Shown in pieces: positions 1-6,746 of a DNA stretch of 18,679 bases. Under the pieces are notes generated by a model. It made no database searches. It saw only the letters and a list, made by a program, of their open reading frames with translations, and was not told the DNA's origin. The position numbers and the translations under genes were made by a program. Positions within the stretch are counted from its first letter, which is position 1, and each line of letters opens with the position of its first letter. This stretch comes from an uncultured Lachnospiraceae bacterium (GTDB taxonomy: Bacteria; Bacillota; Clostridia; Lachnospirales; Lachnospiraceae): contig CADCQV010000181.1 in the NCBI GenBank assembly GCA_902803625.1, forward strand, positions 1 to 18,679, given 5' to 3'.

Positions 1-113
1 AAGTGCTCGTCATTCTTATACCCGTTTAGCTGGAGCATATGGAGATTATGCCTGAGGGTAAGAGTAAATGCGTATACGGACAGCACCGCTATTATCAGAG
101 TTCTTATTATCAT
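1..113 (-). CDS. N-terminus of a membrane-anchored protein (runs off the window)
   Basis: An ATG at 113 opens a frame of 37 codons that is still open at base 1. It overlaps the stop of the upstream hydrolase in an ATGA arrangement, which suggests translational coupling. The first about 19 residues are hydrophobic (MIIRTLIIAVLSVYAF), consistent with a signal anchor or first membrane segment. The next part contains LHMLQLNGYKNDEH. A basic/His patch followed by a QLNGY-type string reminds me of the membrane-anchored N-termini of some clostridial Mur ligases (MurF-like). That is only a recollection and the catalytic part lies outside the window. The function should be treated as unknown. Confidence 0.6.
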   Translation of the reverse strand, partial: MIIRTLIIAVLSVYAFTLTLRHNLHMLQLNGYKNDEH

Positions 114-877
114 TTGAAAAAAGCCTTCATCACAGATCGAAATTTTTGCGGAGCCTCCAGAAATGAGTAGTGGCCGCAGCCCTCAAGCACAATAAGGGCG
201 GCGCCGGGAATTCTTTCTTCCATAATATGGGCATCCCGAATCGGAGTGGCTGTGTCTTTATCCCCCCAGATCAACAGACATTCATTACCTATCTCCGGAA
301 GCAGCGGGGTCAGATCTTCATTTACCGCCATTACGAGGCACTGCCGCATTACAGGTGTGGCCCTTCTGTAATCCTCGGATCCCTGCCTCATTCTCCAGTC
401 ATCCACAAGCTCCGGAAAAAGGGCATAAAATACCCTTGTATCGAAAAGCTTTTTCAGGAGCTTATACTGTCTTATCCTGATCCTCTGCTTTAAGGTTCTG
501 ACCGGAAGTATCCCTGCACTGTCTATAAGGACGATCTTTTCTATATTAAAGGGAATGTCTTTTCTGGAAGCGAGCTTTATTATTATCCTGCCTCCGTAAG
601 AGTGGCCGATAAGCGCCGCGCTTTTTATCCCAAGCTCCTCCATCAGGCGCAGAAAAAAATCCGCAAACCTGTCAACATTCCAGGCTTCCGGCGGCTCCTT
701 ACTGCTGCCAAAACCCGGAAGGTCAAACTGCAGAACCCTACAGCTGTCTGATATGGCGGCTGCAACACTGTCATATACACTCATTTCCGTGCCCCAGCCC
801 TGCAGCACCACAACATTGCGCTCACCACTGCCGCTAAACTTATATTCTATATCTATCCCGTCAATTGTGATCCTCAT
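110..877 (-). CDS. Alpha/beta hydrolase fold protein
   Basis: This is a 255-residue soluble alpha/beta hydrolase of unknown substrate. The nucleophile elbow GHSYGG puts the serine at 93. The likely acid is Asp208 in IWGDKD and the likely histidine is His236 in GCGHYSF, in the right order and spacing for a catalytic triad. The oxyanion-side loop reads LQGWG (25-29) rather than the usual HG, and DLPGFG (52-57) follows. A helical cap lies at about 125-190. I chose ATG 877 because the frame upstream is the T-tract of a terminator and shows no homology. There is no Shine-Dalgarno before 877, but a TATAAT box sits 8 bases upstream, so the message may be leaderless. The gene overlaps the next one by four bases. 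It is probably an esterase or similar enzyme; the sequence does not show the substrate. Confidence 0.9.
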   Translation of the reverse strand: MRITIDGIDIEYKFSGSGERNVVVLQGWGTEMSVYDSVAAAISDSCRVLQFDLPGFGSSKEPPEAWNVDRFADFFLRLMEELGIKSAALIGHSYGGRIIIKLASRKDIPFNIEKIVLIDSAGILPVRTLKQRIRIRQYKLLKKLFDTRVFYALFPELVDDWRMRQGSEDYRRATPVMRQCLVMAVNEDLTPLLPEIGNECLLIWGDKDTATPIRDAHIMEERIPGAALIVLEGCGHYSFLEAPQKFRSVMKAFFK

Positions 878-885
878 TGCTCTGA

Positions 886-891
886 TTATAG
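886..891 (-). promoter_or_regulatory. Extended -10 promoter candidate for the hydrolase
   Basis: On the minus strand TATAAT is preceded by TGC, giving the extended -10 pattern TGnTATAAT. No good -35 hexamer is seen at 15-19 bases upstream, where the terminator T-tract lies. A start site 6-7 bases downstream would fall 2-3 bases before the ATG at 877, making the transcript essentially leaderless. That fits the missing Shine-Dalgarno. It is predicted from sequence alone. Confidence 0.5.
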
Positions 892-897
892 CACAAA

Positions 898-948
898 GAC
901 AAAAAAGAAGCTGCGGCATCCCATATCTTTGATGCGGGACGCCGCAGC
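898..948 (-). terminator. Intrinsic terminator of the NifU-like/GGGtGRT operon
   Basis: In the RNA sense GCTGCGGC (948-941) pairs with GCCGCAGC (917-910). The stem continues with a G-U pair and TCCC/GGGA, giving 13 pairs around a 13-base loop. It is followed by TTCTTTTTTGTC. This is a textbook intrinsic terminator, starting 24 bases after the GGGtGRT stop codon. It occupies most of the 95-base spacer before the hydrolase. Confidence 0.92.
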
Positions 949-972
949 GGTCAGCTGATCAATTTCAATAAT

Positions 973-1992
973 TTAGAATTTTCCGGCTTTAGCAGCCTCT
1001 TCAATTGAAACCGCAACCGAAACGGTCATTCCGACCATAGGGTTGTTTCCCGCTCCGATAAGACCCATCATCTCAACGTGCGCCGGAACTGATGAAGAAC
1101 CTGCGAACTGTGCATCTGAATGCATGCGTCCCATCGTATCTGTCATTCCGTAGGAAGCCGGTCCTGCAGCCATATTGTCGGGGTGGAGTGTACGTCCGGT
1201 ACCGCCGCCGGAAGCAACTGAGAAGTACTTCTTTCCTGCATCAACGCGCTCTTTCTTGTAGGTGCCTGCAACGGGATGCTGGAATCTGGTGGGGTTCGTT
1301 GAGTTTCCGGTAATTGAAACATCAACATTCTCATGCCACATAATGGCGACACCTTCCTGAACATCATTTGCGCCGTAGCAGTTTACGAGAGCTCTGGGGC
1401 TCTTGGGATCCTTGGAATAGCACTTCCTGAATACTTCCTTCAGTTCCCCCGTGAAGTAGTCGTATTCTGTCTCCACATGGGTGAATCCGTTGATCCTGGA
1501 GATTATCTGGGCTGCGTCTTTTCCGAGACCGTTAAGAATAACCCTTAAGGGCTTCTGGCGAACCTTATTTGCCTTCTCGGCGATTCCGATAGCGCCTTCT
1601 GCCGCTGCAAATGACTCATGTCCTGCAAGGAAGGCGAAGCACTCTGTGTCCTCTTCAAGGAGCATCTTTCCCAAGTTTCCATGTCCTAAACCAACCTTAC
1701 GGCGGTCAGCTACAGATCCAGGTATGCAGAAGGACTGGAGTCCTTCACCGATAGCCGCTGCTGCCTCTGATGCCTTGCGGCAGCCCTTTTTGATGGCGAT
1801 CGCTGCGCCTACCGTATAGGCCCATTTTGCATTTTCAAAGCAGATAGGCTGGATGTTCTCGACCATATGATACACATCGAGACCTGCGTCCTTTGTGATC
1901 TTCTCTGCTTCATCTATAGATCCGATGCCATACTCGGAGAGCTTGGCGAGGATCTGCTTTTCTCTTCTTTCATAAGACTCAAATTTTGCCAT
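973..1992 (-). CDS. GGGtGRT family protein of unknown function
   Basis: This is a 339-residue protein with the signature GGGTGRT at about 262-268, within ASGGGTGRTLHPDNMAAG, which names the GGGtGRT family. It has no signal peptide or membrane segment, so it is probably cytosolic. The N-terminal 45 residues are charged and helical. A glycine-rich, small-residue stretch (GSSSVPAHVEMMGLIGAG) lies near the C-terminus. Single cysteines occur at scattered positions (QPICFEN, KKGCRK, QSFCIP, RKCYS, VNCYGAN). I chose ATG 1992 because GGGAGG lies 8 bases upstream; an in-frame ATG at 2013 has no such site and overlaps the upstream stop. It sits 17 bases after the NifU-like gene and shares its promoter and terminator. 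That suggests the two products work together, possibly on an iron-sulfur or other metal cofactor. The biochemical role is not known to me. Confidence 0.9.
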   Translation of the reverse strand: MAKFESYERREKQILAKLSEYGIGSIDEAEKITKDAGLDVYHMVENIQPICFENAKWAYTVGAAIAIKKGCRKASEAAAAIGEGLQSFCIPGSVADRRKVGLGHGNLGKMLLEEDTECFAFLAGHESFAAAEGAIGIAEKANKVRQKPLRVILNGLGKDAAQIISRINGFTHVETEYDYFTGELKEVFRKCYSKDPKSPRALVNCYGANDVQEGVAIMWHENVDVSITGNSTNPTRFQHPVAGTYKKERVDAGKKYFSVASGGGTGRTLHPDNMAAGPASYGMTDTMGRMHSDAQFAGSSSVPAHVEMMGLIGAGNNPMVGMTVSVAVSIEEAAKAGKF

Positions 1993-2009
1993 TTTCCTGT
2001 CCTCCCTTA

Positions 2010-2702
2010 TCACTCTTTACGAGGGTCAATAAACTTGACCGCATCAGCTACTCTTCCGTACTGTCCAGAGGCCTTCTCCACTGCCTTGGCAGGATCGTCT
2101 CCGGCCTTGATGAAGTCCATCATCTTTCCGAAATTGATATACTTATAACCAATGATCTCATCATCCTCGTCCAATGCAAGCTCTGTAATGTATCCGTCCG
2201 TAAGCTCCAGATACCTGGGTCCCTTTTCAAGGGTTCCGTAGGTGGTTCCTACCATGGTCCTGGTTCCCTTGCCGAGATCCTCGAGTCCTGCACCTATCTG
2301 AAGACCGTCCTCAGAGAATGCGGACTGTGTACGTCCGTAAACTATCTGGAGGAAAAGCTCTCTCATTGCTGTATTAATGGCGTCACATACAAGGTCGGTA
2401 TTAAGGGCTTCAAGTATTGTGAGTCCGGGAAGTATCTCGGATGCCATAGCTGCCGAATGTGTCATTCCTGAACATCCTAAGGTCTCAACAAGTGCTTCCT
2501 GAATTATCCCGTCCTTTACATTTAAGGACAGCTTGCAGCATCCCTGCTGGGGTGCACACCATCCGATACCATGTGTATAACCGGAAATATCCTTCACACC
2601 CTTGGCCTTAACCCATTTTGCCTCTTCCGGTATCGGGGCAGCACCATGATGCGCACCTTGATGTACCGAACACATAGCCTTTACTTCTGTTGAATAAATC
2701 AT
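2010..2702 (-). CDS. NifU/IscU-like iron-sulfur cluster scaffold homologue
   Basis: This is a 230-residue cytosolic protein. The N-terminal half has the IscU/NifU-N layout: Cys49 or Cys55/56 in GIGWCAPQQGCCKL, Cys77 in ETLGCSGMTHSAAMASEI, and Cys106 in LNTDLVCDAI. These match in order the three cluster-ligating cysteines of IscU (around GAPACGD, YGCGSAIASSS and the later HCS), including the helix after the second cysteine. The C-terminal 100 residues (VYGRTQSAF, LGKGTRTMVGTTYG, YINFGKMMDFI) are outside the classic scaffold and appear specific to the family that pairs with GGGtGRT. The ATG at 2702 has AAAGGAG six bases upstream and a promoter at 2764-2792. No cysteine desulfurase or other SUF/ISC gene is in the window. 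An Fe-S scaffold role is inferred from the cysteine pattern; the client is unknown. Confidence 0.85.
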   Translation of the reverse strand: MIYSTEVKAMCSVHQGAHHGAAPIPEEAKWVKAKGVKDISGYTHGIGWCAPQQGCCKLSLNVKDGIIQEALVETLGCSGMTHSAAMASEILPGLTILEALNTDLVCDAINTAMRELFLQIVYGRTQSAFSEDGLQIGAGLEDLGKGTRTMVGTTYGTLEKGPRYLELTDGYITELALDEDDEIIGYKYINFGKMMDFIKAGDDPAKAVEKASGQYGRVADAVKFIDPRKE

Positions 2703-2763
2703 GTGGTTCTCCTTTCATTGACAGTGAGCCGATCACCTTCCAAAACGCTCACAGAGTTTTATT

Positions 2764-2792
2764 ATTATCTCATATTTTGTGGACTTACGCAA
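2764..2792 (-). promoter_or_regulatory. Sigma-A type promoter for the NifU-like/GGGtGRT operon
   Basis: On the minus strand the -35 is TTGCGT (2792-2787) and the -10 is GATAAT (2769-2764), with a 17-base spacer. TGA just before the -10 gives an extended -10. It lies in the 114-base gap after hypF. The 5' leader contains GTGAGC and GCTCAC, which could form a 6-bp stem with a large loop before the AAAGGAG site. No other signal is seen in this gap. Confidence 0.65.
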
Positions 2793-2816
2793 TCAGTGTG
2801 TTAAATCGGGATAGGA

Positions 2817-5180
2817 TCAACTGATCATCTGCCCGGAGGAATAGTAGCACTGTCCGACGGAAATGCCACCGTCATTCGGGGGAATGAGGCTGTGGATCAG
2901 AACCCTCATTCCTTCGTTTTCCAGCCCTTCCTTTACCATTTTCAAAAACAGAAGATTCTGGAAGCAGCCACCGCTAAGGGCAGCGGTTTCTATGCCGTTT
3001 TTTCCCGCCTGTTCCCTAACCTCCGATATGACAAGTCCGGCAAAGATCCGGTGAAAAAGAAATGCAAGCTCTGAACTGTCTGCACCTTCCAGTGCTTTTT
3101 CGACTAAATATATGAAAAGCCGGTCGGTTGACATAATGCCATTTCTGTTGATCGATAAATCCTGATCCTGCCCGGCTGACATAATCCCGGAAGCATCGGT
3201 TTCTCCCTGTTCCGCATATTTTTCCGCGGCAAACTGAAGAAGGGACGCGGCTTCTCCTTCAAATGAGGAGCTTCTGCATATTCCGAGAACCGCGCTTACA
3301 GCATCAAAGAGTCTTCCCGCGCTGGTTGACATAACTACACCGACACCGGCATCGACCGCGCTGCACACAGCTGCCGCCTCCTCCCTACTGCAAAGCCCCA
3401 GCCTCTCAGATATCTCTCCTTCTTTTCCGGGATAGTGATCATGGATCAGGGAGAGAGCTACCCTCCAGCCTTCTTTTGCAGCTGCATCGCCGCCCGGCTG
3501 CTTAAAGGGCTTTATACTAGAAAGCCTCGAATAGCCCTGTCTGTCAGCTTTTATGATCTCGCCTCCCCAGATGGTTCCGTTGGGTCCGTAACCTGTGCCG
3601 TCAAAGGCCGCTCCGATAACGGGATCTTCAAAGCTGTTTTCGGCCATTACCGAAAGAATATGGGCATAGTGATGCTGAAGCTTAATAAGCGGCTTACCTC
3701 TGTCTTTTGCAAGCTCCTCTGCAAGCTTCGTCGAATTATAGCCCGGATGCATATCCGAAATAAAGACCTTAGGCTCTGTCTCCAGAAGCTCCTCCATTCG
3801 AATGATCCCGCTTTTCAGGGCTTCCACCGAGCGTCTGTCCGTGAGATCCCCGATATAAGCCGATGGATAGAGCATATTCCCGGCAGAAATGCAGAAGCTG
3901 TTTTTCAGCTCGCCTCCCAGTGCAAGTGAAGAGATCCCGCTGCCGGTGTCTGAAGCGTCTCCCGGCTCACTTCCTTCCGGTATAAGAAGAGGAAGCGGTG
4001 CAAAGCCCCGGGAGCGTCTTATCATATATGGCCTGCCCTCAAAAATATCCATAACGGAATCATCTGCCCGGGTCAGGATCTTTCTGTTATTGGATAAAAT
4101 AATGTCTGCAATGCCGTCAAGCTCTCTTTCCGCTTCTTCATCAGAAATACATATGGCAGCATCGGAAACGTTTCCGCTTGTCATGATAAGACTGTCCGGA
4201 AAATCCTTTATGCCGTCATCCATTCTGAAAAGCAGAAGCTGTACCGGTGCATAAGGCAGCATTACCCCAAGCTTCGGATTTCCGGGAGCCACAGCCTCCG
4301 GTATTTTCCCGCTGCCGCTTTTTTCAAGGAGAACTATCGGTTTCTGATAGCCTGTCAGAAGCTTTTGTGCCACCGTTCCAACCCTGCATTCCCGTCTTAT
4401 GGCATCCATATCCCTCAGCATCACCGCAAAAGGCTTGGATATTCTCTTCTTTCTCTCACGGAGTCTTCTGACTGCAGCTTCATCCAGGGCATTGCAGCAT
4501 AGATGGAAGCCGCCTATACCCTTTAGAGCAGCTATTCCTCCTGATAGTATTACCCGTCTCACCTCTGAAACTGCGTCTTTTCCCTTCAGCTCTTTCCCAA
4601 TTATGTAAACCAAAGGGCCGCAGGAATTGCAGCATACGGGCTGGGCATCAAAACGCCGGGATTTCTTATCGTAATACTCTTTTTCGCAGTCTTCACACAT
4701 AGGAAAGGAAGCCATGCTTGTCCTTTCCCTGTCGTAGGGAAGCTTCTTTAGTATGGTAAATCTGGGTCCGCACTGGGTACAGTTTATAAAAGGATGGAGA
4801 TAACGTCTGTTTCCGGGATCAAAGAGCTCTGCTGCACATTCCCCGCATATCCCCAAGTCCGGAGGAATGAACTTCTCTCCGCCCCGGTGTTCGCTCTCTA
4901 TAATGGAAAACTTATGTAAACTATTTTCCTCCTTTCTGCTTTCCCTGTCGATAAGAGTGATCTCGGTTCTAATGACAACTGCTCTCTCAGGGGCGTCAGA
5001 ATTCAGCTCATCTAAAAATAAACGGATCCTTTCCTCAGATCCGTAAGCTCTAATTTCCACGTATGAACCTTTATTTTGCACCGTGCCGCGGATCCCAAGC
5101 CTGTCCGCTTCCCTTTTTACAAAGGGACGGAAGCCCACGCCCTGCACTATGCCGTAGATTTTGATCCTGTAACTGTTCAT
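2817..5180 (-). CDS. hypF: Carbamoyltransferase HypF ([NiFe]-hydrogenase maturation)
   Basis: This is a 787-residue, full-length HypF. HypF uses carbamoyl phosphate and ATP to make carbamoyl-adenylate and passes the carbamoyl group to HypE for the cyanide ligands of [NiFe] hydrogenase. An acylphosphatase domain (1-92) has VQGVGFRPF with Arg18 and Asn36. A paired zinc finger follows: Cys112/115/134/137 and Cys162/165/184/187. A YrdC-like domain (about 200-390) has KKRISKPFA and DDSV. A Kae1-like domain (about 420-787) has QHHYAH (502-507), FDGTGYG, GGCFQN (737-742) and PPNDGG. Some usually conserved positions differ: FDAQP for the usual FHAQP at 177-181, and NNR at 364-366 where HDR/HNR is usual. 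It starts 5 bases after truA; the only SD-like bases (AAGGA, 5196-5200) are 15 bases upstream, inside the repeat ending truA, so coupling is likely. No other hyp or hydrogenase gene is in the window. Confidence 0.93.
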   Translation of the reverse strand: MNSYRIKIYGIVQGVGFRPFVKREADRLGIRGTVQNKGSYVEIRAYGSEERIRLFLDELNSDAPERAVVIRTEITLIDRESRKEENSLHKFSIIESEHRGGEKFIPPDLGICGECAAELFDPGNRRYLHPFINCTQCGPRFTILKKLPYDRERTSMASFPMCEDCEKEYYDKKSRRFDAQPVCCNSCGPLVYIIGKELKGKDAVSEVRRVILSGGIAALKGIGGFHLCCNALDEAAVRRLRERKKRISKPFAVMLRDMDAIRRECRVGTVAQKLLTGYQKPIVLLEKSGSGKIPEAVAPGNPKLGVMLPYAPVQLLLFRMDDGIKDFPDSLIMTSGNVSDAAICISDEEAERELDGIADIILSNNRKILTRADDSVMDIFEGRPYMIRRSRGFAPLPLLIPEGSEPGDASDTGSGISSLALGGELKNSFCISAGNMLYPSAYIGDLTDRRSVEALKSGIIRMEELLETEPKVFISDMHPGYNSTKLAEELAKDRGKPLIKLQHHYAHILSVMAENSFEDPVIGAAFDGTGYGPNGTIWGGEIIKADRQGYSRLSSIKPFKQPGGDAAAKEGWRVALSLIHDHYPGKEGEISERLGLCSREEAAAVCSAVDAGVGVVMSTSAGRLFDAVSAVLGICRSSSFEGEAASLLQFAAEKYAEQGETDASGIMSAGQDQDLSINRNGIMSTDRLFIYLVEKALEGADSSELAFLFHRIFAGLVISEVREQAGKNGIETAALSGGCFQNLLFLKMVKEGLENEGMRVLIHSLIPPNDGGISVGQCYYSSGQMIS

Positions 5181-5185
5181 ATTTT

Positions 5186-5944
5186 TTATAGAAGATCCTT
5201 CGCTTCGCTCAGGATATCAATCCCCATAAGCGTTAATCCCCGTGGAGGTGCAGTGGGTCCGGCATTTTTCCTGTCACAGCTTTTTAGGATAAGAGGAATA
5301 TCCTCGCTCTTCAGCCTCCCCCGTCCGGCTTCAACAAGGGTTCCTGTTATTATCCTGACCATGTTATACAGAAATCCGTATCCCTTTACCGTGATATGTA
5401 CCTCGTCAGACACTGTGGAAACAGCTATATCCGTGATCTCCCGGATGGTCGTTTTCACATCCGTATGTACCGAGCAGAAAGCCTTGAAGTCGTGCTCTCC
5501 CCTTAAATATTCTGCCGCTTCCTTCATAGCGGAAATGTCCAGCGGATAGGAAATATGCCAGCTGTAACGTATCCTTAAGGGATCCGGCATTTCTCCTGTC
5601 TGGATTCGGTAGCGGTAGGTCTTTTCGGTCTTAAGGAATCTGGGATGGAAGTCCTCAGGGACCTCCTCAGAGGAAATGACCCTTATATCCTCCGGAAGAC
5701 GGGTATTCAGGGCATAGGAAAAGCGTTCTGGCGGAACAGACGAAGCGGTATCAAAAACAGCAAGATTGCACAGGGCGTGAACCCCGGCATCTGTGCGGCT
5801 TGCCCCGCTTACATTGATATCCTCTCCCGTTAGAAGCTTCAACGCACGGTCAACATTCCCTGCTATGGTTTCCTGTTCCTCAGCCGCCTGCCATCCATGG
5901 TATGAAGTTCCGTCGTAGGATACCCTGATAAGAATTCTTTTCAT
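5186..5944 (-). CDS. truA: tRNA pseudouridine(38-40) synthase TruA
   Basis: This is a 252-residue enzyme that converts uridines 38, 39 and 40 in the tRNA anticodon arm to pseudouridine. The N-terminus RVSYDGTSYHGWQ is the family start. The catalytic aspartate is Asp52 in GASRTDAGVHA. FKAFCSVHTDVKTTIREI and GYGFLYNMVRIITGTL mark the second half. I chose ATG 5944, which overlaps the ecfT stop as ATGA; upstream sequence in frame is ecfT read in another frame. The family normally ends near GLTLMGIDY. Here the last nine residues, ILSEAKDLL, are encoded by a repeat at 5192-5221 that also occurs at 13041-13070, so the tail looks acquired. No strong Shine-Dalgarno is seen, consistent with coupling to ecfT. 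Confidence 0.95.
   Translation of the reverse strand: MKRILIRVSYDGTSYHGWQAAEEQETIAGNVDRALKLLTGEDINVSGASRTDAGVHALCNLAVFDTASSVPPERFSYALNTRLPEDIRVISSEEVPEDFHPRFLKTEKTYRYRIQTGEMPDPLRIRYSWHISYPLDISAMKEAAEYLRGEHDFKAFCSVHTDVKTTIREITDIAVSTVSDEVHITVKGYGFLYNMVRIITGTLVEAGRGRLKSEDIPLILKSCDRKNAGPTAPPRGLTLMGIDILSEAKDLL
5192..5221. repeat. Short imperfect palindromic repeat, copy A (inside the truA 3' end)
   Basis: This 30-base segment matches 13041-13070 at 27 of 30 positions in the same orientation. Its core on the plus strand is ATCCTTCGCTTCGCTCAGGA. In the transcript it can form TCCT/AGGA flanking tandem G-A mismatches and a GC/GC pair. It encodes the last residues of TruA. I recall very similar strings dispersed in many unrelated bacterial genomes, which would make it a REP-like element; that recall is unverified. 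Confidence 0.7.
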
Positions 5945-6744
5945 GGCGCATAAATACCTGCAAGGATCATAAGAACGAGGTACAGCACGAGAACAAAATA
6001 GGCAGCAAGGTCGATCCTCCTGTAGACAAGTGGTTTCATCTTTGTCCTGCCCTCGCCTCCGCGGTAACATCTGGCCTCCATTGCCATGGCAAGATCGTTT
6101 GCACGCCGGAATGCCGATACAAAAAGCGGAACCAGAACCGGCACCAGTGCCTTTGCCCGCTCAATGACATTTCCGCTTTCGAAATCCGCCCCGCGGGCTT
6201 CCTGTGCCTTCATTATCTTGTCGGTTTCTTCCATTAAGATCGGTATGAAGCGGAGGGCTATGGACATCATCATTGCCACCTCGTGTACCGGTACCCTGAA
6301 AACCTTCAGCGGATTCATCAGAGCCTCAAGAGCGTCGGTCAGGTTGTTTGGTGTCGTGGTAAGTGTCATTATTGATGAACCGATTATCAAAAAGATCAGG
6401 CGAACGGCAGTGAAGGCCGCAACCTTCAGTCCCTCATCACTTATCACCAGACCGTGAAAGGAAAAGAGCGGGATTCCAGGCGTAAGGAAGAGATTAAATA
6501 CCACGGTGATCAGCAGTATAAAAACAATGCTCTTCATTCCTCTCAGTATAAAGCTGAGCGGCACCCTTGACAGTGAAATGACAAAAACCAGAAAAAGTGC
6601 CGCAATAATTGTGGTCACCACACTTCTGAAGAGAAACAGGGAAATAATGAAAATGAAGGTTCCGGTGATCTTTGTCCGCGGATCCAGTGAATGGATTTTT
6701 GATTCAGTACTGTAATACTGACCCAGGGTTATCTCTCTAAGCAT
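5941..6744 (-). CDS. ecfT: ECF transporter transmembrane protein EcfT
   Basis: This is the 267-residue membrane scaffold of an energy-coupling factor (ECF) vitamin/metal transporter. It links the ATPase pair to interchangeable substrate-binding S components. Several hydrophobic segments are visible (about 26-60, 70-90, 108-128 and 240-263). The cytoplasmic coupling helices carry the two Ala-Arg motifs that dock on the ATPases: MKAQEARGADF at about 180-190 and AMAMEARCY at about 220-228. The N-terminus LGQYYSTESKIHSLDPRTKI is typical of EcfT. It begins 2 bases after the ATPase gene, with a purine run GGGGG upstream rather than a clear SD, and its stop overlaps the truA start. No S-component gene is present nearby, as expected for a group II (shared) ECF module. 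Confidence 0.95.
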   Translation of the reverse strand: MLREITLGQYYSTESKIHSLDPRTKITGTFIFIISLFLFRSVVTTIIAALFLVFVISLSRVPLSFILRGMKSIVFILLITVVFNLFLTPGIPLFSFHGLVISDEGLKVAAFTAVRLIFLIIGSSIMTLTTTPNNLTDALEALMNPLKVFRVPVHEVAMMMSIALRFIPILMEETDKIMKAQEARGADFESGNVIERAKALVPVLVPLFVSAFRRANDLAMAMEARCYRGGEGRTKMKPLVYRRIDLAAYFVLVLYLVLMILAGIYAP

Positions 6745-6746
6745 CC

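Noticed and set aside
170..493. Plus-strand open frame of about 107 codons opposite the hydrolase
   Set aside because: It lies wholly inside a well-supported minus-strand gene, has no ribosome site and shows no recognisable motif.
3110..3340. Repeated TGACATAA-like strings within hypF
   Set aside because: They are short, irregularly spaced and read as IMS/VMS residues in a continuous protein; there is no CRISPR-like or tandem structure.
3435..3929. Plus-strand frame opposite hypF
   Set aside because: hypF is complete with all domains in order, so this is a shadow frame.
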